Shown here piece after piece: positions 45,190-53,943 of a DNA stretch of 60,673 bases. The first letter of the stretch is position 1; each line of letters opens with the position of its first letter. Source of the stretch: a bacterium (lineage in GTDB: Bacteria; Krumholzibacteriota; Krumholzibacteriia; LZORAL124-64-63); NCBI GenBank assembly GCA_024231905.1, contig JAAEQC010000061.1:1-60673 (forward strand), read 5' to 3'. The position numbers were made by a program, and so were the translations under genes. The notes below the pieces were generated by a model that was given only the letters and a program-made list of their open reading frames with translations, made no database searches and was not told the DNA's origin.

Positions 45190-46822
45190 ACCCTCTGCCA
45201 GTATCGACAAGGGTCACAGTGAACGTCGACCCTACCTCCACCTCGCTCTCCACCCTCACGTCGCCTCCGTACAGTGCCGCCATCTTCCGCAGAATATTCA
45301 ACCCCAGCCCACTCCCCAGAATGTGCCGCGTCTTGTCGTTCTTGATCCGCACGAACTCGCCGAACAGCCGCGCCGTTTCCTCCGGCGTCATGCCGATTCC
45401 CGTGTCACTGACCGCCAGGACCACGCGGTCCCCGTCGCGCCGCGAGCTCGCCGTCACCGACCCGCCGTCCCGGTTGTACTTCACCGCGTTGGTCAGCAGG
45501 TTGTTGCAGATGATGGTCAGTTCGCCGTGATCCGCGCGCATGGGCAGGGTGTCCGGCCCTTCCACTGTCACGGTGATGCCCCGGGCGTCTGCCTCGGGCT
45601 TCACCGTCCCCACGCTCTCGTGCAGCACCGCGACCAGGTCCTCCCCCGCCTTCAACTGTCGGCGCTTCTCCCCGGCCTCGATCCGCGTCAAGTCCAGCAA
45701 CTCGGCGATGAGCTGGCGCATCTGCTCGATGCGCTTGACCGAGCGGTGGACCATCTTGCCATAGCCGTCGGGGATGGGCCCCAGGGTCTCCTCCTCCAGG
45801 AGCTGCAGGTAGCCCTCCACCGCATTGATGGGCGCCTTCAGCTCGTGGCCGAGCACCCTGAGGAACTCGAAGCGCACCCGCCGCCGCTGGGCCTCGGCCC
45901 GGCGTTCGCGGCCGATGATGATGGCCCCGGCCAATCCCACCAGCATCAGCACGCCGGCGATGCTGCCCACGCCCAGAAGCACCGTGCGGTGCTTGCGATC
46001 CAGCAGGCGCGACTCCAGCTCGCCGATGTAGAGCATGCCGATGACCCGGCCGTCGGGCTCACGGATAGGGTCGTAGCGGGAGAGGTAGCGTTCGCCCACC
46101 ACCACGGCGGGACCGATCCAGCTCTCCTCGTCTACCAGCACCCTGCGGGCCACCTCGGCGGAAACATGGGTGCCGACCGCTGAGGTGTGGTCCCCCTTGA
46201 GAACGGTGGTGCTGGTGCGTTGGGTGCCCGTGAAGATGGTCACGGTGCCGGTGCGGACGCCGCCGTAGAACTCGTCGCCGAAGAGGCCCTCCTGGATGCG
46301 CCACACCAGGCCGTCGCTGCGGCTGAGGACCTGGGCGGCCACCAGCACCCGTCCGTCGGCAAGGGTGCGAGAGGCGAAGAGGGCCATGGCGGGTGCCGGT
46401 TCGCCGTCCATGAGGGTGCGTTCGCCGAGAGCGGCGGGTTCGGTGGCCAGGTCGGCGGGATCCAGTCCGACGAAGCCGCTGGCCGGTTCTTCCGTTGTGC
46501 CGGGGAATCGGCGGGCCACGGCGCCGGCCACGGTGCCTGCCGGAGATCCGTCCGCAGACACGACGGCCAGCACGTCCAGCTCCAACTCGGCGCGGATGCG
46601 CTCCAGATCCTCGTCCGGATCCAGGAGATCGACGATGACCTCGAAGTCGCGCTGGCGCAACCCGAGCACCTGCCAGGCCGTCCCGATGTGCACGGCCACG
46701 CTCTTCTCGGCCGTCTCCACGATGACCCGCTGGCCCTGGTCCATCTGCACGGCGGTCAGCACCACCAGCATCAGGATCACCGCAACCGCGAGCAGGGCGA
46801 CGAGTTTGTGGCGCAGGGTCAT
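45188..46822 (-). CDS. Sensor histidine kinase with periplasmic Cache domain
   Basis: 544 aa from the ATG at 46822 (GGGGA upstream; the membrane helix starts just after). Layout: TM1 (LVALLAVAVILMLVVLTAV), a Cache-type sensor up to residue ~280 (TVTIFTGTQRTSTTVLKG, AVGTHVSAEVARRVL, YDPIREPDGRVIGMLYIG), TM2 (SIAGVLMLVGLAGAIIIG), HisKA with His in LRVLGHELKAPINAVEGY, then HATPase with NNLLTNAVKYN, VSDTGIGMTPEE and GSGLGLNIL. Cache kinases of this form sense small organic acids or similar ligands. It has no receiver domain; the single-domain regulators at 47637 and 48087 are possible partners. The HisKA His and kinase boxes are intact. Confidence 0.9.
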   Translation of the reverse strand: MTLRHKLVALLAVAVILMLVVLTAVQMDQGQRVIVETAEKSVAVHIGTAWQVLGLRQRDFEVIVDLLDPDEDLERIRAELELDVLAVVSADGSPAGTVAGAVARRFPGTTEEPASGFVGLDPADLATEPAALGERTLMDGEPAPAMALFASRTLADGRVLVAAQVLSRSDGLVWRIQEGLFGDEFYGGVRTGTVTIFTGTQRTSTTVLKGDHTSAVGTHVSAEVARRVLVDEESWIGPAVVVGERYLSRYDPIREPDGRVIGMLYIGELESRLLDRKHRTVLLGVGSIAGVLMLVGLAGAIIIGRERRAEAQRRRVRFEFLRVLGHELKAPINAVEGYLQLLEEETLGPIPDGYGKMVHRSVKRIEQMRQLIAELLDLTRIEAGEKRRQLKAGEDLVAVLHESVGTVKPEADARGITVTVEGPDTLPMRADHGELTIICNNLLTNAVKYNRDGGSVTASSRRDGDRVVLAVSDTGIGMTPEETARLFGEFVRIKNDKTRHILGSGLGLNILRKMAALYGGDVRVESEVEVGSTFTVTLVDTGRG

Positions 46823-46996
46823 AGGCGTTCCCCGGAAAGTCGGTGGCGGCGTGCGGCGGTTCCAACCGAATGAATGCGGCGCAGACCCGCCTGCGTCAAC
46901 AACCATTCAACCTCGGGAAAGGCCCCGAACGACGAATGAAGGCGCCGCTGCCTGCAGCGACGCCTTGTTCTCCGTGGGTCGAGTCGTTTCCCGGCT

Positions 46997-47398
46997 CTAG
47001 CCCTGCTCCGCCCGGGCCTTCCGAGTCTCCGGGTTGTACCGGGCCGCGTCCTCACCGAACTTCTCCCGTACGGTGGTCTCGTGCATGACGAAGGTCGCGT
47101 GTTCGCCGGCGACACTGGAAAAAAAGATGCGCAGGGGATCGCCGTCCACCGTCAGGGCCAGCTCGCAAAGGCTGGGATCCTCCTCGGTGGCCAGGGGGCG
47201 CTTGCACATGGGGCATGAGAAATTCCAGCGCGTGCCGTCCGCAGTGGTGACCTGGGGCGGCAGGTGGACCTCGTATTTTCCGGGTTGGGGATTGAGTCCG
47301 ACCAGGCAATCGACGTCACCGTGGCTCATGGCCAGGATCACGGAGCGGTCGGGGTTCAACATGGCATGGCATTGGGGACAGCTGTACTCCCAACTCAT
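46997..47398 (-). CDS. Zinc-ribbon protein of unknown function
   Basis: 133 aa from the ATG at 47398, which has GGAGG five nt upstream; the GTG two codons earlier would overlap that site. Two Cys pairs, SCPQCHAML near the start and SCPMCKRPL near residue 70, should bind one or two zinc ions; each is followed by a beta-rich stretch (DVDCLVGLNPQPGKYEVHLP and LTVDGDPLRIFFSSV). The CpxC-like arrangement is found in small proteins of sulfate-reducing and related bacteria. It sits between the Cache kinase and the redox/signalling cluster. No function known. Confidence 0.65.
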   Translation of the reverse strand: MSWEYSCPQCHAMLNPDRSVILAMSHGDVDCLVGLNPQPGKYEVHLPPQVTTADGTRWNFSCPMCKRPLATEEDPSLCELALTVDGDPLRIFFSSVAGEHATFVMHETTVREKFGEDAARYNPETRKARAEQG

Positions 47399-47549
47399 GG
47401 GCACCTCCTTGATTGAGAATGGGGGGACACCGGCCGTCAGCGGGGGGCCGGAGGCCCTTCGGTTGGAATCAATGCATACTACACTGAATAAGTGATTTCA
47501 TCAAGACTCGCCATGCAGCGGCTGGTATCATCCGTGCGCAAAACGAACA

Positions 47550-47604
47550 GGACCGGCCCAACCTGCTGCACAACTTGGCGTTGCGACGGCGGCTGGGCCG
47601 GTCC
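47550..47604 (-). terminator. Terminator of the redox/signalling operon
   Basis: A perfect 11-bp stem GGACCGGCCCA pairs with TGGGCCGGTCC (written 5'-3' on the - strand the second arm comes first), enclosing a 33-nt loop, 33 nt after the response-regulator stop; on the - strand it is followed by CTGTTCGTTTTG. Confidence 0.5.
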
Positions 47605-47636
47605 CGGGCGGGCTTGCAGGTCGGGGACCGCAGACT

Positions 47637-48038
47637 CTAGGCCAGCAGTTCCTTGATCTTGGTCACGAAGGCCTCGCGGTCGATGGGCTTGGAGAAGAAG
47701 CCGTCCGGCGGCGGCACCTGGTCCCGGGTGCTCATGAAGTTCTTGAACGGCTCCGGGTCGCCGCCGTAGCCGGTGACGGCCGTGACCAGCACCACCGGCG
47801 TGTTCTTCAGCGCCTCGTCCTCGCGCAGGTTCCGGTAGCAGCGGATGCCCGACTCCTCGGGCATCGTAACGTCCAGGCAGATCAGGTCCGGCTGCTCGGC
47901 CTGGGCCTTGGCGAAGCCCTCCCGGCCGTTCTCCGCCGTGACCGTGGTGTAGCCGGCGTCCTGCAGTACCATCTCCAGGTAGGTCGCCACGTCGGGCTCG
48001 TCGTCCACGACCAGGATCTTGCGTTCGTCGGTGGCCAT
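47637..48038 (-). CDS. Single-domain response regulator
   Basis: 133 aa, receiver domain only: acidic pocket ILVVDDEPDVATYLEMVL, phospho-acceptor Asp in LICLDVTMPEESG, Thr/Ala switch VVLVTAVTG and Lys in FFSKPID. No output domain, so it works by phosphorelay or protein contact. A 20-residue insertion around PEPFKNFMSTRDQVPP before the Lys strand is shared with the regulator at 48087 (DLLDNRVISGPG), which suggests paralogy. AAGGAG precedes the ATG. It lies downstream of the PAS kinase in the same orientation. Confidence 0.9.
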   Translation of the reverse strand: MATDERKILVVDDEPDVATYLEMVLQDAGYTTVTAENGREGFAKAQAEQPDLICLDVTMPEESGIRCYRNLREDEALKNTPVVLVTAVTGYGGDPEPFKNFMSTRDQVPPPDGFFSKPIDREAFVTKIKELLA

Positions 48039-48086
48039 CTCGTTCGCTCCTTGTCACGGCGGGTGCGGCCCGCCGCCTGGTTGCCT

Positions 48087-48617
48087 CTAGTTCTTCTCCT
48101 GCGACTTGCGCAGGATCTCCAGTGCTTCCTTCATGGCATCGGGGCTGGCCCCGCCGAGGCTGTCGCGCAGTTCCTCGCGTAGTTCGGTCTTCTCAGCGGC
48201 CGTGTCCTCGACCTCAAGACCCAGGGCGCGCTTGATGCTGGCCACGTAGTTCGTGGGATTGACCGGTTTCTCCAGGTAGGTCCCCGGACCGGAGATGACC
48301 CGGTTGTCCAGGAGGTCCTTCAGGTCCTCCTTGCCCATCTCGTCGCCCGCGTGGGCGGTGACCACCAGCACGGGGATGCGGGCCAGGTCCTTGTCGCGGC
48401 GCAGTTCGTACAGGAGCTTGTGACCCGACATGTTGGGCATGATCAGGTCCAGGGAGATGAAGTCCGGCGTTTCGGCGCGGACCTTTTCCAGGGCCTCCAG
48501 GCCGTCCCCCGCGGTGATGACCGTGAAGCCGGCGTCCTGCAGAATCATGGCCAGGTAGTCCCGCACGTTGGGTTCGTCGTCCACGACTAGCACGGTCTTG
48601 TCGATGGCCTGCTCCAT
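48087..48617 (-). CDS. Response regulator with short C-terminal extension
   Basis: 176 aa from the ATG at 48617, with GGGAGG upstream. Receiver domain: VLVVDDEPNVRDYLAMILQD, phospho-acceptor Asp in FISLDLIMPNMSG, VLVVTAHAG and Lys in YLEKPVN. A ~45-residue charged helical tail (AAEKTELREELRDSL) follows and has no known DNA-binding fold. It is separated by 31 bp from the PAS kinase stop upstream, so it is probably co-transcribed and phosphorylated by it. The target is unknown, but its neighbours point at redox control. Confidence 0.88.
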   Translation of the reverse strand: MEQAIDKTVLVVDDEPNVRDYLAMILQDAGFTVITAGDGLEALEKVRAETPDFISLDLIMPNMSGHKLLYELRRDKDLARIPVLVVTAHAGDEMGKEDLKDLLDNRVISGPGTYLEKPVNPTNYVASIKRALGLEVEDTAAEKTELREELRDSLGGASPDAMKEALEILRKSQEKN

Positions 48618-48648
48618 GGAATTCCTCCCGTCACGTCTGCACATCGGT

Positions 48649-50451
48649 TCAGTCGGACTCGTCGCTGTCCGGGTTCGGCAGCCGGTCCCTGGGAAACTCG
48701 AGCCGGAAGACGGAGCCTTCGCCCACCGTCGACTCGAACGATACCTTGCCCCCATGCTGCTGCACGATCTTGCGTGTCGTCAAGAGGCCGAGGCCGGTGC
48801 CCTTGTTGGCACCCTTGGTGGAGAAGAAGGTGGTGAAGACCTTCTTGTGGATCTCGTAGTCGATGCCGGCGCCGTTGTCGGCCACCTCGATGACCAGGGA
48901 GCCATCCTTTTCGTGGGTGCGGATCATGACCTGGCCGTCGCCGCCCTCGCCCACCTCGCAGGCGTCTATGGCGTTGGAGACCAGGTTTTCCAGGCAGGCC
49001 TGGATGCCCGCCTCGTCCATGAGCGCGAAGGGAATCCTCTCCTCCAGTTCAGCGTCGAGGGTGATGCCGAACATGGCCGCCTTGTCCTTGAACAGGTCGA
49101 CGACCTTGCGGGCGATGCGGTTGGGGCTGACGAGCTTCACCTCGGGCGTGCGGCCGCGGGCGAACTCGAGGAACTCCTTCACGAAGGTGGAGATGCGATC
49201 GATGTTCTCCTCGAGCATCTGCCAGCCCTTGAGCATGCGCTCGTTGTCGCCCTTGTTCATGCCTGAGCGGAAGGCGTACATGCCGCCGTCCAGGCCCATG
49301 AGCACGTTCTTGATGCCGTGGGCCAGGCCGGCCACCGTCTGCCCCACCGCCGCCAGCCGCTCGGCGGTGATCTTCTCCCGCTCGAGCTCCTTGATGTCGC
49401 TCCGGTCGTGGGCGATGACCGCGCCGCCGAGCACCTTGTCGCCCTGCCGCAAATTCATGCCCGCCAGCCGCACGGGGACCGTCTCCCCGGCCAGGGTCTT
49501 GATCTTCGTGTCCGGCAAGACCACCGTGCCGCCGTTCTCGCTGCTCTGCCGCAGCTTCTTGGGCAGGATCTCCACCGGCACTTTCTTGCCGATGACCGCG
49601 CCGCGGTCGGCCTGCCAGAGTTTCTCGGCCGCCTTGTTCATGAGGACGACCTGCTGCTTCTCGTCCGTGACCACGATGGCGTCCAGGGAGTTCTCCACCA
49701 GGGCCCGGCGGAAGGCGCTGGCCTGGATCAGTTCGGCCTCCATGGCCGTCACATCGGTCACGTCCAGGGCCATCTCGATGACGTGGGTGATGTCGCCGTC
49801 GCCCCTCAGCAGGGGCGCCGTGGACACCACGTAGTGGGTGGGCTTGCCCTCGCGGCTCATGCCCACGTGCTGGGAGGTGTAGGACCCGCCGTCGGCGAAG
49901 GTGCGCGCCGCGGGGCAGTCCTCGCATTCCTCGTGGCGATGCTTGAAGAGTCGGAAGCAGAACTCGCCGCGGGGCTCGCCGAAGGTGCGGCGGAACATCT
50001 CGTTGGCCTTCACCACGCGCCGATCCCGGTTGAGGACCGTCACATAGCAGGGCACCTTCTCGAACAGGGTCTGGTACTCCCGCTGCAGGCGCTTGGTGGT
50101 GGTCACGTCGGTGGTGATCGCCGCCACGTGGGTGATCTCGCCGTCGTCGTCCTTCAGGGGCGTGACCTGGGCCACGTAGTGTACGGTCTGGCCGTGCAGG
50201 TCCAGGCCGCTCTCCTCCAGCGTGCGCTGCTGACTGTCGGCGAAGGTGGCGCGGGCAGGGCAGTCCTCGCACTCCTCGTCACGATCCTTGTACACCTCGA
50301 AGCAGTGCTTTCCGTGGCTCGGCCCGAAGATCTCTTCGAACGCATGGTTGTGGCGCACGATCTTGAGATCGTGGTCCATGACCACCACGCCGTGAGGAAT
50401 CTCCTCGAGCAGGGCGTCCCCGTGCAGGCTATGCCACGAAGGGTTCGTCAA
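48649..50451 (-). CDS. PAS-containing sensor histidine kinase, soluble
   Basis: 600 aa from TTG at 50451, whose TTGA overlaps the TGA of the upstream HybB-cytochrome gene; a weak ribosome-binding site fits translational coupling. Three PAS domains come first. PAS1 and PAS2 each carry a Cys cluster, CFEVYKDRDEECEDCPA and CFRLFKHRHEECEDCPA, as seen in PAS domains of sulfate-reducer-type kinases; they may bind metal or respond to redox. PAS3 (AIVVTDEKQQVVLMNKAAEK) follows, then HisKA with His in GLAHGIKNVLMGL, and HATPase with ENLVSNAID, VADNGAGID and GTGLGL. There is no membrane segment, so it senses from the cytoplasm. Confidence 0.88.
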   Translation of the reverse strand: MTNPSWHSLHGDALLEEIPHGVVVMDHDLKIVRHNHAFEEIFGPSHGKHCFEVYKDRDEECEDCPARATFADSQQRTLEESGLDLHGQTVHYVAQVTPLKDDDGEITHVAAITTDVTTTKRLQREYQTLFEKVPCYVTVLNRDRRVVKANEMFRRTFGEPRGEFCFRLFKHRHEECEDCPAARTFADGGSYTSQHVGMSREGKPTHYVVSTAPLLRGDGDITHVIEMALDVTDVTAMEAELIQASAFRRALVENSLDAIVVTDEKQQVVLMNKAAEKLWQADRGAVIGKKVPVEILPKKLRQSSENGGTVVLPDTKIKTLAGETVPVRLAGMNLRQGDKVLGGAVIAHDRSDIKELEREKITAERLAAVGQTVAGLAHGIKNVLMGLDGGMYAFRSGMNKGDNERMLKGWQMLEENIDRISTFVKEFLEFARGRTPEVKLVSPNRIARKVVDLFKDKAAMFGITLDAELEERIPFALMDEAGIQACLENLVSNAIDACEVGEGGDGQVMIRTHEKDGSLVIEVADNGAGIDYEIHKKVFTTFFSTKGANKGTGLGLLTTRKIVQQHGGKVSFESTVGEGSVFRLEFPRDRLPNPDSDESD

Positions 50452-52427
50452 CGGTTCATCGCTTTCGTCCCGTCGCCTGCGCCGCCGGCCCGGGCCACTT
50501 CCCGGGACCAGCGGATCAGCTCTTCCTTGTCGTCGAATCCGTGCCGGTGGCAGGTGGCGCACTGGCCCAGGTAGGCGTTCTCGGCCAGGGTGGCGTCCTG
50601 CTGCCGGTGGCAGTCCAGGCAGAGGCCGTGCATGGCGTCCACGTAGCCCGGGGCCACTCCGATACGGGCATCCGGCGACGCCTTCACCCGGGTCCCGGCG
50701 GCGGGACGGTGGCAATCGTCGCAGGCCTTGGCTGCGATGCGGGTCTTGGCCGCGTCGGATTCCAGGTGGCACTTGGCGCAGCTTTCGCGACCGCCCAGGG
50801 CCGTCTCGTGACCGGCGTGGGAGAAGGTGTCGTTGGGCTCGTACATGTCCGTGTGGCAATGGGAGCAGGACGTGGCCAGGTCCAGGGGCACGTTGCGGTG
50901 GTGGCAGAGAACGCAGCTCTGTTGCCCGCCGAGACTATCCTGGTGCGCCCCGTGCTCGAAGAGCACGTAACGTCCGGCGCCGCCGCTGTCGATGAGCAGG
51001 CCGCGCTGCAGTTCGGCCGCGGCCGCCGTCGCGCCGCCCGTCCCCAGGGAAGCCAGCTCGAAGACGTGGCCGGGGCCGGCGATGTCGGCCGTCCGGGTCA
51101 GGAGCACGTTGCGCGGGGCCTCCACCGGCGACGGCTGGTTGACCGACCGCTCTGCCACCTGGGCCTCCACCATGATCAGGCCCACCACCGCGCCGGCGAT
51201 CAGGGCCACCGCCGCGCGCTGCCCGCCGCCGAACCAGGGGGCGCCGATGTAGTGCTGGTTCACCGGATCGAAAGCGATGCGGTCGAACTTGTCCGCCTCC
51301 GCAGGCGGCTCCTCCCAGACATTCAGTTTCTCGATGAAGAAGAGGAAGACCAGTGCCAGGCCCGATACCAGGCCCATGCTGATGACGAGTTCCGTAAGGG
51401 CCGGCACGTAGGCCTCGCCCGTGACCGCCATGTGGGAGATGCCGCCCACGTTGGCCCGGTGCAGGATGAAGCCCGACACCATCAGCAGGGCGCTCCAGCC
51501 GATGGCCCAGTTCCGTCCGCGGGTCCGCGGCAGGGTCAACAGCAGAACCGGAATGAACACGCACATGGCCAGCTCGGTCCAGAAGAGGACCGCGAACCAG
51601 GAACCGTCAACCGCGTAGCCCAGGGAGCCGCGCACGCCCAGGTCCACCAGGCGGATGACCAGGTAGATCGGCAGCACGAAGGTGGCCGCCCGGGTCAGTC
51701 CCTTGAAGAGCGACCACTCGCCCTCCCGCTTGTACAGCCAGGAGGTGATCATGCCCTCGAGGGTGACCATGGCCAGTCCCAGGGCCACGGCCGAGATCAG
51801 GAAGAGCGGCGTCTGCAGGGGGCTGTACCACAGGGGGTGCATGCGCGCCTCGGTCAACAGGAAGAGGCTGCCCAGGGACGACTGGTGCAGGGTCGACAGG
51901 GCGATGCCCAGGATGACCAGGGGCACCACGGCCTTCTTCAGCCCGCGCACGATCGGCTGCGCCCAGCTGAACCTCTCGAGTCCCACCGGCGCGAACTCAA
52001 GGGCCAGCACCGTGGTGTAGAGGACGACGCAGGTTGCCACTTCGAACAGCGGCGAATGCAGGTTCTGGCTGATGAAGATGGCCCACAGATTCCAGGGCCG
52101 GCCCAGGTCCACGACCAGGCCGAGGATCACGCCGATGTAGCCCAGGAAGGCGGTCAGGACCGCCGCCCGCACCACGCCGTGGTAGCGCTCGCGACCGAAG
52201 ACGTACACGGTGGCAGCCAGCACGAAGCCGCCGGCGCCCAGGGCCACGCCCGACAGGACGTCGAAGCCGATCCACATGCCCCAGGGCGTGGTATCGGTCA
52301 GGGCCGTGGTCCGGCCCAGACCCAGGGCGTAGCGCACAGCGGCGATCACCAGGGCGGCGCCCACCAGGAACCAGAGCGTGGCCTTGGTGGTGATCAGGCG
52401 GCGATTGGTGGCGGTGTTGAGGCTCAC
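50448..52427 (-). CDS. HybB/NrfD-type membrane subunit fused to a six-haem cytochrome c
   Basis: 659 aa from GTG at 52427 (GTGA overlaps the ferredoxin stop; GAGGAG upstream). Residues ~1-430 are a HybB/HmcC-type quinone-site subunit with ten membrane helices: TPWGMWIGFDVLSGVALGAG, VVDLGRPWNLW, SSLGSLFLL and the late FILHRANVGG. Residues ~440-460 form a last membrane anchor. The C-terminus has six CXXCH motifs at about residues 505, 521, 550, 569, 603 and 623, with extra His (FEHGAHQ, FSHAGHE) of the class III cytochrome kind, so it should sit in the periplasm. HybB-type subunits pass electrons between quinones and periplasmic or cytoplasmic donors; here the haem partner is built in. Confidence 0.9.
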   Translation of the reverse strand: MSLNTATNRRLITTKATLWFLVGAALVIAAVRYALGLGRTTALTDTTPWGMWIGFDVLSGVALGAGGFVLAATVYVFGRERYHGVVRAAVLTAFLGYIGVILGLVVDLGRPWNLWAIFISQNLHSPLFEVATCVVLYTTVLALEFAPVGLERFSWAQPIVRGLKKAVVPLVILGIALSTLHQSSLGSLFLLTEARMHPLWYSPLQTPLFLISAVALGLAMVTLEGMITSWLYKREGEWSLFKGLTRAATFVLPIYLVIRLVDLGVRGSLGYAVDGSWFAVLFWTELAMCVFIPVLLLTLPRTRGRNWAIGWSALLMVSGFILHRANVGGISHMAVTGEAYVPALTELVISMGLVSGLALVFLFFIEKLNVWEEPPAEADKFDRIAFDPVNQHYIGAPWFGGGQRAAVALIAGAVVGLIMVEAQVAERSVNQPSPVEAPRNVLLTRTADIAGPGHVFELASLGTGGATAAAAELQRGLLIDSGGAGRYVLFEHGAHQDSLGGQQSCVLCHHRNVPLDLATSCSHCHTDMYEPNDTFSHAGHETALGGRESCAKCHLESDAAKTRIAAKACDDCHRPAAGTRVKASPDARIGVAPGYVDAMHGLCLDCHRQQDATLAENAYLGQCATCHRHGFDDKEELIRWSREVARAGGAGDGTKAMNR

Positions 52428-53245
52428 GACTGCTCCTCATCTTCAGGAGTGTCCACGGTGTTTTCGGCTTCCGCCGCGGCGTGGGCCGCCGCGGCCTCGG
52501 CCGCCAGCTTGTTGCGGCGACCGATGACCCAGTGGATGCCGGCCATGGCCAGACCCACGCCGGCGAAGGTGGTCGGCACGGTTTCCAGCACCTTGTCGGC
52601 CAGGTGAGGCACCCCGTCGTTGGTCAAATCCGCGGGCCATCCGGCCGACGCCAGGTCCACGTCGGAGATGTACAGGACCGACGTCCCGCCCACCTCGTGC
52701 TCGCCCCAGACGTGGTCCAGGTAGAGGTCGGGCCGGTCCTTGATGCGCCGATTGGCCTCGACCAGCAGTGCGTCGCGCTCGCCGAAGATGGTGGCTTTCT
52801 CGGGGCAGGCCGCCGTGCAGCCCGGCTCCTTGATCTCCCCCGCCTTCATCTTGTCATAGCAGAGAATGCACTTGCGCACCCGGGGGTTGGCCGACTCCCA
52901 TTCGTACCGCGTCATGCTGAAGGGGCAGGCCATCATGCAGTAGCGGCAGCCGAGGCAGATGCTCGGGTCGTAGGCCACCACGCCCTCTTCGGTGGTGTGC
53001 AGAGCCTTCACGGGACAGGCCGCGGCGCAGGCCGGTTCCAGGCAGTGCCGGCAGTGGACGCGCACGTGGCGGTCCTCCGTGTGGGCGATGGTGGTCCAGC
53101 GGGTGGACGACAGGTCCGTGGCCTTGCCCTGCCACTTGCGGGGCGCGTCCCTGTCGCCGGTCTCGTTGAGACTCTTGCAGGCCAGGACGCACTCCTCGCA
53201 GCCGGTGCACCTGGTCACGTCGGTGAGGATCGCAAAGGAGCTCAT
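52424..53245 (-). CDS. Iron-sulfur ferredoxin subunit of redox complex (HmcB/HybA/DsrO-like)
   Basis: 273 aa, ATG overlaps the upstream stop by 4 nt. Four [4Fe-4S] Cys sets: CTGCEECVLACK, HCRHCLEPACAAACP, CLGCRYCMMACP with CILC, and CTAACP. This is the DMSO-reductase-type four-cluster ferredoxin pattern. Residues ~215-240 (TTFAGVGLAMAGIHWVIGRR) form a C-terminal membrane anchor, as in HybA and HmcB, and the tail is acidic. There is no twin-arginine leader at the N-terminus (MSSFAILTDVTRCTGC), so it should face the cytoplasm, unlike HybA. It wires electrons between the CCG protein and the membrane subunits. Confidence 0.92.
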   Translation of the reverse strand: MSSFAILTDVTRCTGCEECVLACKSLNETGDRDAPRKWQGKATDLSSTRWTTIAHTEDRHVRVHCRHCLEPACAAACPVKALHTTEEGVVAYDPSICLGCRYCMMACPFSMTRYEWESANPRVRKCILCYDKMKAGEIKEPGCTAACPEKATIFGERDALLVEANRRIKDRPDLYLDHVWGEHEVGGTSVLYISDVDLASAGWPADLTNDGVPHLADKVLETVPTTFAGVGLAMAGIHWVIGRRNKLAAEAAAAHAAAEAENTVDTPEDEEQS

Positions 53246-53943
53246 ACGGGTTCGTTCTCCTTGGCCAGGGCGACGGCCACGTCACGGCCGCTCGCTGCGG
53301 GGAAGTGCCAGCCGACCTCGCCCAGCAGGTGGGTCAACGGCGCCAGGATGCAGTGCACGATCTTGGTCAGGGGGGTCAGGATCAGGGCCAGGTTCCCGGC
53401 CATCATGTGGACCAGGAGCATGGCGCGCGGGGCCATGGGCGATGACGCCGGATGGGCGGCCCAGTAGCCGCTGGCCGCCAGGGCCAGCAGCAGGAGCAGG
53501 ATGCCCACGTCACCGGCGCGGGTCAGGTCACGGCTCGACTTGACGAGCAGCCGCCAGAACAACACGCCCACGATCCCGATGATGGCCATCCAGGTGAGCA
53601 CGTCCGACGGTCCGGACCCCAGGCGCGGCCACCAACCGGGCAGAGTCCCCGCCCACAGGGACACGTGGCCCACATAGAACAGGGGCACCGCCAGGATGCC
53701 CGCGTGGAAGAGGATGGACGCCACCGAGAGCAGCGGCCGGATCTTCATGAGCTTCCAGGGCAGCAACCACTGCAGGGTGGCGCGAGCCACGGCCTGGTGG
53801 GGGATCCGCTTGTCGCCGGCCTTCCGGTGGGCCTCCATGATCTGCCAGGACGTGAACCCGAAGCGGTACAGCAGCCCCAGCAGGCAGATGGCGAGGCTGA
53901 TCCGGAAGAGCGGGCCGCGGGCCAGATCGATCCAGTTGTCCAT
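53242..53943 (-). CDS. NarI-like cytochrome b membrane subunit (HmcE/DsrM-like)
   Basis: 233 aa from the ATG at 53943, sharing one base with the CCG-protein stop. Five or so membrane helices: ISLAICLLGLLYRFGFTS, ILFHAGILAVPLFYVGHVS, VLTWMAIIGIVGVLFWRLLV, VGILLLLLALAASGYWAA and MLLVHMMAGNLALILTPLTK. His residues in FHAG, VGHV, LVHMM and KIVHCIL fit two b-type haems, as in NarI/DsrM. The usual role is quinol oxidation linked to a cytoplasmic HdrD-like partner, which is the next gene upstream. It ends AKENEPV, overlapping the ferredoxin start. Confidence 0.88.
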   Translation of the reverse strand: MDNWIDLARGPLFRISLAICLLGLLYRFGFTSWQIMEAHRKAGDKRIPHQAVARATLQWLLPWKLMKIRPLLSVASILFHAGILAVPLFYVGHVSLWAGTLPGWWPRLGSGPSDVLTWMAIIGIVGVLFWRLLVKSSRDLTRAGDVGILLLLLALAASGYWAAHPASSPMAPRAMLLVHMMAGNLALILTPLTKIVHCILAPLTHLLGEVGWHFPAASGRDVAVALAKENEPV

